Assembly: GCA_022818135.1 (NCBI GenBank)
Contig: JAFMSR010000003.1
Coordinates: 31,073,962-31,137,961, forward strand
Direction of reading: 5' to 3'
Source of the DNA: Saxidomus purpurata
Taxonomy: Eukaryota; Mollusca; Bivalvia; Venerida; Veneridae
Length of the DNA: 64,000 bases
Each line of letters opens with the position of its first letter. The stretch's first letter is position 1. A model generated the notes under the pieces. That model was not told the DNA's origin. It was given only the letters and a program-made list of their open reading frames with translations, and did no database searches. Below, piece by piece: positions 56,097-64,000 of the stretch. The position numbers and the translations under genes were made by a program.

Positions 56097-56465
56097 ACAA
56101 AATAAATTCTTATCCTAAATTGTAGGCAAAACCTGAACAATGAGCAAGATCAAAGAAGACACAAAGTAAATTAATAACTGAACAAGAAAAACAGTGATAC
56201 AAAGTATCACAGCGGGCCCACAAACAAAACTGACATGTAAATATTCTAGAAATTGGTGATGATTGATGTTGAGGCATGTCCCCAAAAGAACCCAAGGAAA
56301 CCAATTCTGGTTGTACAAGCAAAACCTGACACGACTACTGACTGAACTTTACTGTTATCGAATAATATGTATACAGTATGTCTTATTAACATTATCCTTA
56401 TAAGTTTGACATGAATGAAGTTTTCTATGATTAAGTAAAACAGAAGAAAAATGTAAAAAAAACTG

Positions 56466-56562
56466 TATTAGATGGGTTTCGAACTCGCGTCCGCCGCAGT
56501 AAGTCAGCACAACTTCAATTTCCAGCATCTCTATCAACTGCTCTATGTCCGCCGACTATAGA
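56466..56562 (-). other. tRNA-like sequence
   Basis: On the minus strand TAGAGCAGTTGATAGAG resembles a D arm/A box and GAGTTCGAAACCC is a good B box. The region between them is too long for a normal tRNA without an intron. Probably a pseudo-tRNA or SINE head. Confidence 0.5.
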
Positions 56563-56649
56563 GATATAGGTAAAAAACGAGTTCTTATAAATTTGTATGT
56601 CCAAGTCGTTCGTTCGCGCATTAATAGTATTTACAATTAATTACACATT

Positions 56650-57838
56650 TAAAGAACAATAACGAAATAATATTATTCTATTCTGAAATGTTTTTAAATT
56701 ATTTAGATTTATTACTATATAATTTTGAAAACAGAAATCGCTATAATGTCTAACAACTGTTTATATGGAACTACTTGTTTGTATGTTGTGCGTTCGGCCG
56801 TAAGGCCGATATATACTCTGTTAACTTTGGCTCGATTTTAGCAATCGACCCAAAAATATATAATAAAAGCAGATTTTAATTATCCTTACGCACATTTACT
56901 TCTCTTTACTTATACTTACTCTACCTTACTTATACTTACTTAGCCTTACGCATCCTTTCTGTTTTAAAAACAAAAATAATATCAAACAGGGAATGCCACG
57001 TACCAAAAACGCAGCCTCCCCAAAACGAGCCCCACAGCACCCAGAAGCGCACACCACCAACACACACACACACACACACGCACACACACACGACACACAC
57101 ACACAACCACGCACACACACACACACACCACCACCAACACACACCAGCACACAAAGCAAACACACGAGGACAAAACGAACAATTAAAGGAACACAGTGGG
57201 GCACCGCCTTGGAACGGCCAGGGATCGTATATACAATATAACAAATCCTGGAACGGCAGACCCTAAAACGCAGACGGAAAACGCAGACAATATAAACATA
57301 GAAGGAAAACGCAGCGGGCATTGAGAAAACGCAGACAATATATATATATATAGCAAAATTAATATGAATGAGACATATATAGATATCATTTTAAGTGGAA
57401 GGGTATGTATTTAGCACATTGCTTGAAAAATGAATATATATTAAAAATTATGCGAGTTATAAAAATATAGGTTTATAGTCTTTTAATTAGATTTACAAAA
57501 TATTGAAGCTGAGACGATTTTTAAGGCGGTATAAATGAAAGACTTTAACACAATGATTGTTTTTGGATCGATTGAATTTTCAATCGGTCCAATGTAACAG
57601 AGTATAACGAGGGGTCAAAGCAAAACTAATCTAAGTGTATATGAAAATAGAAGCAGATAGGATAGTCCTCGAAACGCTTCCTTACGGCCGAACGCTTTAC
57701 ATACAAACAAGTAGTTCCATATATTCAGTTGTTTCGAATTAAACTGTCTTCTGTTTTAAAAATTATATAGTAACATATCTAAATAATATCAAAACATTTC
57801 AGAATAGCATAATATTATATTGTTGTTTTTCTTCTAAT
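56650..57838. mobile_element. foldback-like inverted repeat flanking (CA)n repeat copy B
   Basis: Left arm 56650-56830 and right arm about 57565-57838 are inverted copies at about 80%. They share 'ggaactacttgtttgtatgt', 'gcgttcggccgtaag' and 'tatactctgtta'. The spacer holds the second (CA)n repeat and five 'aaaacgcag' motifs at 57262-57340. Confidence 0.75.
56966..57225. repeat. interspersed repeat with (CA)n core, copy B
   Basis: Matches copy A (52588-52849) on both sides of the (CA)n tract, in the same orientation. The CA tract differs in length and interruptions. Confidence 0.85.
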
Positions 57839-57839
57839 T

Positions 57840-58620
57840 CGTAAATAAAAATCAACGAGGTATCTGTTCTGTATAGAACTATTTTCCTACGCGGTTTTGA
57901 TCACAACAGTTTTCTAGTTAGACCGGAGACACTAGAAGGCAACTAGTCAAGCCGAATAATGTTATGTCTTTTATCCGATATTGTGTTCGTGATCTTAAAC
58001 TATCGGAACATCGTAATACGTTATGGAACCACTAGGTACTCGGAATTCAACATAAAAAAACAACGATCTTTTTTTGTAACTTGCCAACGTTTCTATCATC
58101 AAAAGTGCTCGGTCCGACTAGTTGTCATTTAGTGTCTTTAAAGATTTGCCGAAACACTAGCCTAAAATACGCCTTTATGCGTTTAGGTATAAAACTGAAA
58201 CTTACCAGCAAATTAACTTTACAGAGGCACTTTTAGATGTCTTTTTGAAGTATGACAACATATTTTAATGCTTTAAACACGTTGTAATTGTTGTATTTTA
58301 TGTAAATGCATGGTTCGAAAATGGTACGAAAATGTCCGCATTTTGCCGAAGTCGGTTCGTACCTGGGTACGAATAACTAAAAAATCACATAGATGTACAT
58401 GTCTTAAATACGATTTTTAAATGTAGACAGAAATGCAATAATCTAAAGGGAAAATCCAATTAATTTCTCTGGATCATGCTGTCATTTACAAAGAAGAGAT
58501 ATTAACTCGATATAAATACAAATAGAATTTATTGTAAAACTTTCAAACTTTACCATGATTCTTTTGCTACACTAAATTTTGGCGGGTACATTCATTCATA
58601 CATTAATTATATAGTATCAT
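57840..58620. other. intergenic, nothing recognised
   Basis: Only a loose inverted pair ('gagacactagaaggcaacta' / 'actagttgtcatttagtgtc') at 57925-58137 was noticed. Confidence 0.4.
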
Positions 58621-58625
58621 AATTA

Positions 58626-58650
58626 TCATCATCATCATCATCATCATTAT
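58626..58650. repeat. (ATC)n microsatellite
   Basis: About eight perfect ATC units. Confidence 0.95.
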
Positions 58651-58787
58651 TACTTGTTACGAAATACTATTAGAGTCTAGTATATGTTAAATATGAAAGA
58701 TTATTGCCTGCTACTAAAACATTCAGTTGTTGTTTTAGACAAGTTATGAAAATTTAAAACAGTATGGTAGAAAGGCTGGTAATAACT

Positions 58788-58850
58788 AGGGATGCGCAAA
58801 AGACCCGGTATATTGCGATTCGCAGTATTTTGGAACCACTCACGGGGATA
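58788..58850 (+). mobile_element. possible hAT-like terminus
   Basis: CTAGGGATGCGCAAAAGACC resembles a hAT end, but no matching right end or TSD was found. Confidence 0.3.
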
Positions 58851-59087
58851 GTTAATGCAAGCTGCAAGTACTTGTTCTACAATAGGATCAATTTATAACA
58901 AAAGATTGATTTATCAATTTTTAGCTTTTCTTTGAATAACAGAAGAGCCATTGATTGTCATAACCTTCTTAACGTCAGTCGGCACTGTCGTCTTGAATCT
59001 GGTTAAGCTTTCTTAAAATTCACTTTCTCAGTAACCATTAAAGCCTTGAAACTTCAGACAACTGCTTGGCATCATACAATAGCATCT

Positions 59088-59325
59088 GTGGCCGAGTGGT
59101 TAAGGTCACTGACTGATGTTTACTTGTCCCTCACCGCTGTAGGTTCGTGCCCTACTTGGGTCGAATTCTTTTATGTCTGGGAGCTATCTAGGTTCTACCC
59201 AGGTGCCCGCTCGTGACTGAAATAATGCCAGAATTGGCACCCAGGGTCTTCCTCCTCCATGAAAGCTGGACGTTGCAATATGACCTTAGCTGTTGAGTGA
59301 GACATTAATTCCGAATCAATCAATT
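59088..59325 (+). mobile_element. tRNA-derived SINE
   Basis: The head 'gtggccgagtggttaaggtc' is an A box like tRNA-Ser/Leu, and GGTTCGTGCCC at about 59142 is the B box. A ~160-bp body follows (ggttctacccaggtgcccgc, 'aaagctggacgttgcaatat', 'gaccttagctgttgagtgag'). The Pol III promoter and body layout are those of a SINE. The tail is short and no TSD was identified. Confidence 0.8.
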
Positions 59326-59720
59326 GGCACAATACACTCAATCCTATGGGCATATCCCATAACTTTTGAATGACATTAAAAGTTGTTCAAACTATGAATT
59401 TTCAGTTCAGTTTTGTCAAAATCCATTTCTCAGTTACCATTCACAGCTTAATACTTCATAGGGTAGTTGAACATAGTCACTGAATGCAAAATGTAAGCAC
59501 TTGGGTTCCTGTCTCAAAAGTAAAGTTTACACAAATGGTTAAAGGTCAAAATTTGTGGACAGTTGTGTCTCCAGTTTATAACTTTACTCGTGCAAGGGTC
59601 GTCCTGATATTTACACATGTATGTGTACAATCTGTGTTGTCCTGATATTTACACATGTATGTGTGCAGACTGTGTTGTTCAGAGACAATCGATCCTCCAG
59701 CACTTTCAGTCCTTTGATTA
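59326..59720 (+). repeat. ~390-bp interspersed repeat, plus-strand copy with internal 37-bp duplication
   Basis: Inverse partner of 55733-56096. It carries an additional tandem copy of 'cctgatatttacacatgtat' plus 17 further bases (about 59602-59676). The left end directly joins the SINE. Confidence 0.85.
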
Positions 59721-59900
59721 TTATTTGTAATTAAAGTAAAAATATTGACTTCTATTCTATATTATTCTGCGAGCCTCTGCTACCAAAGGGAAAAATCTCA
59801 TAAGTTTTGTTCAGTATCGAAAGTACATATGTAGGTTTATGGACATAGACTTTAGGTTAACTTTAACGTTAATTTTTTCAAATATTTTAGTAGGCGTTAA

Positions 59901-60865
59901 AGGTGGTCAATTACTTAGAAGCAACATTTTATGACAATTTTTACTTTTTGTATATTCTGTTAGAGATTAATTTAATGAACAAAAAGACCCATTACATTGA
60001 GTTAGATCCCTATCAGAAATTTACATTTTATTAACTTTTATGAAATTTTGTTATTACTCCCCTTTAATATGAAAGTATTTAAAACGTTGAGTATTTCTTT
60101 TTTATTTCTTTCAATATAATTTCTACTTTTACATTTGAATTGGATAGATTTACAAATAACTTAACATTCTGAACCAAAATACAAGTTTTAAACCTACGTG
60201 TAGCTTCTGAATTGATTTATTTCCAACCTATCTTGGGTGCGCACCCAAGATACTTTACTTTAATCATATTTTATTGCATATATTAATTCACACATCAAAC
60301 ATACAAAGCATACTTAACAATATACAAACGGGTCGGGCCAAAAGTTTTAACAACATTATCGAGGGCCCTCCCCAGTTACGGCAGATTATTTTGCTTAAAG
60401 TAATCTCACAATGATAAATGTGTGATTGATAGTCAATATTACATTAATTATTAGTAGTATTTATATAATATTTATGAGAAAAAGGAAATAAAGATAATTA
60501 CTAAATAAAGACGGAAAGAAAAAAACAAAAACAAGACAAGGGAGGTAATACTATCTTTTCAAACTTGAATTTCTAATGAATTCCATCTAAATATATAGTA
60601 TCTAATGCAAATATTTCACAAATATAATATAATAGGTCTTATATTTATATCTTTCTGCAGGCAAAGTATGTGTATCAAATTTTTACTTATGATAAAATAA
60701 CTCTATCTTGGTTGGGCAACCAGGATAGGGAAATCAAATTTTAAAAATACCTCCAGTGAAAATCTTACTTGAATTAAGCGCTAAATGAACATAAATAAGT
60801 GTAAATGATCAGATGTTAAAGTTTCAAACAAATCTGTTACATGGCCAAATTCCAATTATAAACCT
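59901..60865. mobile_element. TTAA-flanked MITE copy 2, with internal insertion
   Basis: Same family as 34655-35334, with TTAA at 59897-59900 and 60866-60869. The left half is nearly identical and includes most of the palindrome. The copy is interrupted at about 60251 by 285 bp that are absent from copy 1. Confidence 0.9.
60252..60538. mobile_element. insertion inside TTAA MITE copy 2, unclassified
   Basis: Found by comparison with copy 1. It replaces 'ggtaaa' right after the palindrome. It contains 'cgggtcgggccaaaagtttt' and 'tcgagggccctcccc'. Read on the minus strand it ends in TAAAG-type repeats, as some LINE 3' ends do. No TSD. Confidence 0.55.
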
Positions 60866-61112
60866 TTAATATGCATGTTTTTAAAACCGAGGTTGGCTTG
60901 TCCGTATTTTACCTACTGGAAACTGTTATGTCCGTATTTTCCCCTCACAGTGTCCGTACTTTCCTCATTGCGTCCGTATTTTCCCGTTTTCACTGAGTGT
61001 GAAAAATCCACTATTCTAAGTCTCGGACAGGCTAAGTATGATGACTTAAGCGATAAAACGCAAGAAAACTAATGATCCGAATAAATTATGGTGTTCTGAT
61101 ACCTGAGGTAGC

Positions 61113-61365
61113 CAAATGTGACAATCGGAACACCTCGGCAGAATGCTTCAATCGGAAATCCTTGGCAGATTCCGTTAGATGTGAAGCATTTTGCCGAGGT
61201 GTTCCGATTGTTAGATGCGAAGCATTCTGCCGAGGTGTTCCGATAGTTTGATGTAGGGTAACGGAATCTGCCGAGGACTTCCGATTGACACGTTATTGTC
61301 ACTCACATTTGGCAATCGGAAGTTAGATACGAAGCATTCTGTCGAGGTGTTCCGATTGAATAATG
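61113..61365. repeat. cluster of direct and inverted CCGAGGTGTTCCGATTG motifs
   Basis: The 28-bp unit centred on GCCGAGGTGTTCCGATTG occurs about three times forward and once inverted, with related 'ttggcagattccgttagatg' / 'taacggaatctgccgaggac' blocks in mirror order. Open frames here are repeat translations. Confidence 0.8.
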
Positions 61366-61497
61366 TGTTAAACGTGACGTTGTAAAAACTGTCCTTTACC
61401 CGGACAATCCCTATTTTGCTATCACATATCATTAGTACTAAAATCAGATTACGCATCCTATAGGTTTGCCATTCATATGTTGATCTTACACCTTTTC

Positions 61498-61761
61498 CTA
61501 TACAATAAATGTTGTCTGCAAAATCCAAAACCCTTCTGCGTTTATATTGTCTTCAAAATAATTCTTTATATATTCTCTGCAAAGTTCGTCTGCAGCACCT
61601 GGGAAATATTCACGCGGTTGAACACCGCTAAATGTTAAGGATTTGTTCTTTAAAAAACTTCCAAGTAGGTCTGAGAGGTGGAAAAGTACAAGGGTGGATG
61701 ACTCGCGTGACTTTTTTGTAAAGGCGCCGACCCAAAATGTAAACAAATCGTCTCCATTCAT
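61498..61761 (-). CDS. possible coding exon, unknown protein
   Basis: An 87-codon open frame starting MNGDDLFTFWVGAFTKKSRE and containing QPREYFPGAADELCREYIK. Its CpG and GC content is higher than its surroundings and the start context (TTCATGAATGG) is acceptable, so it could be a first exon. A donor CCCAG|GTGCTG lies inside. No domain is recognised, no partner exon was found, and the frame may be chance. Confidence 0.2.
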   Translation of the reverse strand: MNGDDLFTFWVGAFTKKSRESSTLVLFHLSDLLGSFLKNKSLTFSGVQPREYFPGAADELCREYIKNYFEDNINAEGFWILQTTFIV

Positions 61762-61908
61762 GAAGGTTTTTTAACGATAACTTTTTTAATTCTTGGAGAA
61801 TATTGGTATTTTTTTTCAGCATTTTTTTTTTCAGCATAATGAGTGCTTTCCTCGGTTATACTGTATAGTACTATCAATAAAATGTTAAACTTTTTCTGCA
61901 ATTTCTGA

Positions 61909-61977
61909 CCAACTGAATTCTCGGATAGTGAAAGTAGCGGTAAAGTACACGGGTCCTGACAAACATATTGCTTAATT
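61909..61977. repeat. short interspersed repeat, copy 2
   Basis: Partner of 54338-54406, same orientation. Confidence 0.7.
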
Positions 61978-62277
61978 CTTGGCTATATATCAAATACTTT
62001 TATATTTTGATATTGTTTAATTAGATGTCACAAACAATCACTTTTTAATAAAAAACAACATGCAAATGGATTATTTTGAGCAATTATATCACTATTACAT
62101 ATTTAATACATATAACTATAGTAAAGGAATCAGTATATCAAGAATATTTATTACCTCCCTTTAAAATCACCCAAAAGTTCCGTGTTTAGCAAAGGTTGAC
62201 TTTTAAACTGTGTTAAATACTTTCAGAAGAATAAGGAGAGCTATCCTAGTCACCCGAGCGTCGGCGTAACCACTTAT

Positions 62278-62945
62278 GTTAAAGTTTGCGTACCACCTCA
62301 AATATTTTCAAAGTCCATTTGAAACTTTGCACACTTGTTCACCATCATGCCCCCAACCTGTACACAGGAGGAGGTAACTCTATCAAGCATTTTGACAAAA
62401 TTATGCCCCCTTTTCTACTTAGAATTTACGTTAAAGTTTGCGTACCACCTCAAATATTTTCAAAGTCCATTGACATCTGGCTTTGAAACTTTGCACGCTT
62501 GTTCACCATCATGCCCCCAACCTGTACACAGGAGGAGGTAACTCTATCAAGCCTTTTGACAGAATTATGCCCCTTTTTCAACTTAGAATTTACGTTAAAG
62601 TTTGCGTACCACCTCAAATATTTTCAAAGTCCATTGACATCTGGCTTTGAAACTTCGCACGCTTGTTCACCATCATGCCCCCAACCTGTACACAGGAGGA
62701 GGTCACTGTATCAAGCATTTTGACAGAATTATGCCCCTTTTCGACTTAGAATTTATGTTAAAGTTTGCGTACCACCTCAAATATTTTCCAATTCAATTGT
62801 CATCTGGCTTTGAAACTTAATTTGCACACTTGTTCACCATCACGCCCCCAACCTGTACACAGGAGGAGGTAACTCTATCAAGCCTTTTGACAGAATTATG
62901 CCCCTTTTTCTACTTAGAATTTACGTTAAAGTTTGCGTACCACTT
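62278..62945 (+). repeat. ~164-bp tandem repeat, four units
   Basis: 'gttaaagtttgcgtaccacc', 'tcaccatcatgcccccaacc' and 'tgtacacaggaggaggtaac' recur at about 62279, 62431, 62594, 62758 and 62926. The first unit lacks 12 bp. The content resembles a pearl-like core, without head or tail. Several overlapping open frames are repeat translations. Confidence 0.85.
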
Positions 62946-62949
62946 TCAC

Positions 62950-63860
62950 AATATCCTCCAGGATGGATATTATTTTATATTGTCAATCACTGAGAATAGT
63001 CGAGCGCGCAGTCTACTGACAGCTCTTGTTGTTACATATTATTAGTAAGTGTTTTACTATGCATAATTTGTCCAGTTAAAGTTTCTTTTAGCTATCTGTA
63101 TTACTTCAGTGGCAATAAACACGGCCTCCCCTCCAACACCAACCTCCCACCCGCGACAAAAGCTCATTTTTCTCAATAAGAATACTGGTGACCTATCATT
63201 TTCAAATAAGTTTTCAATAAAATGATGTATGAACAATTCTTCTGCAAAAAAATCAGAAATTCTCATTGCTTGAACATTAAGAAAAAAACTTTGACAAATG
63301 ACTACAAATTTTGCAATTTTATTTACGGAAACTAGTTTCTCTTTATGTTTTTTTTTCAGTTTGAATACATTTTGAAATCTCAATTCATGTAGTTTCGTGA
63401 AATAGGATCAATTGCTTTACATTTTAAATAAATACGGATATTTCCATCTGAGTCAAGTGTCTCATGATGGAAACTTTTTCTTGCATACCGTCTTAAAGTT
63501 TAGAGTAGATTTCTAAATGCAAACTTATCAAAATGATGAATTATCATAGAAAACAAACGATTTTCCGACGTTGTGTTTGGGAAATTGACGTCACAAGGTT
63601 TCACAAGAGTCGTCTGGCATAGGAGGGGTGCCAGACTGGTTTTCCGGCATTGGCAAGATTAGCCTGATTAATTTGGCGTTTCAGGGTGACCCATTTCACA
63701 GATCTGATATTTTATAACTGACACATCTCTAGAAGGCGGGCACCTGTAAAAGCGGTCTGCCTTCGGAGTGGAAATAGTGAGACTAGGGCAAAATCACCGG
63801 AAATGCCGATCCCATATGCAAGAAAAGGGCAGGTGGTTTTCGTTTTAAGGTAACTTGCTA
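62950..63860. other. intergenic, nothing recognised
   Basis: No repeat ends. A minus-strand open frame at 63057-63383 is AT-driven and shows no motif. Confidence 0.4.
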
Positions 63861-63862
63861 GG

Positions 63863-64000
63863 GATGTCAACGAATACCCAAATTGGTATTCGGATATTCG
63901 GTCAGCCTTCCGAACAAATATCCGGATATTTGGTCGTTTTAAAATGTAAAATTATTTAATGAAGTTGTTTAATGTTTCCACGGACCTATATACACATGGA
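63863..64000 (+). mobile_element. hAT-like element, left terminus, runs off the window
   Basis: CTAGGGATGTCAACGAATAC is followed by the inverted pair TTGGTATTCGGATATTCGGT / ccgaacaaatatccggatat. It is homologous to the inverted terminus at 1565-1658. Confidence 0.65.

Noticed and set aside
62278..62945. CRISPR-like array
   Set aside because: The units are about 164-bp contiguous tandem copies without unique spacers, and the context is eukaryotic.
63057..63383. 108-codon minus-strand open frame
   Set aside because: AT-driven composition, no recognisable domain, no splice sites or neighbours to support it.

Overview
The window looks like a non-coding-rich piece of a marine bivalve mollusc genome. 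It is AT-rich and intron-containing. It is packed with 'pearl'/Helitron-like elements that have tandem cores of about 140 bp, a (GACC)n or (GACGG)n seed and a 3' terminal hairpin, and with tandem runs of TGACCTTGACCTTTGACC. It also carries a Ty3-type LTR retrotransposon, a non-LTR retrotransposon, TA-, TTAA- and 8-bp-TSD MITEs, and tRNA-derived modules. All assignments are by reading the sequence; no database search was possible.

Host gene: one large gene lies on the minus strand from about 32.7 kb to 2.28 kb. I assembled it from splice-compatible exons: a 1.87-kb first coding exon (30825-32691), then 29601-29752, 26514-26565, 25038-25178, 14654-14838, 10346-10436, 4052/4078-4157 and 2283-2464. 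It encodes an inhibitor-of-apoptosis (BIRC-type) protein with an unrecognised N-terminal region of about 580 residues (a possible globular head followed by a Lys/Arg-rich stretch), two BIR zinc domains each split by an intron at the same place, and a C-terminal RING. Its introns are filled with nested repeats. The join between the penultimate and RING exons does not read cleanly.

Mobile DNA, 32.8-51.3 kb: a pearl-like element is interrupted by another pearl-like element and by a TTAA-flanked MITE (32849-35848). Next come a phased array of short palindromes (36463-36837), a long 144-bp tandem cluster (37519-39018), and a complete Ty3-type element (39904-47485) with 189-bp LTRs, a tRNA-Leu-like PBS and 5-bp TSDs (GCTTA). 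Its 3' LTR is split by a 2.6-kb non-coding element (44710-47300) with a 10-bp TSD. That element has terminal hairpins whose two stems differ in sequence but both pair perfectly, and it contains a second palindrome array with the same spacing of about 21 bp. A broken CR1/Jockey-like LINE follows (48256-50202), with a 121-bp mini-insertion that also has a 10-bp TSD.

The right third (51.3-64 kb) has no confident gene. It contains foldback elements with iterated or nested palindromic arms, long inverted repeat pairs, (CA)n tracts, a tRNA-derived SINE, a second copy of the TTAA MITE carrying its own insertion, a 164-bp tandem array and hAT-like termini.
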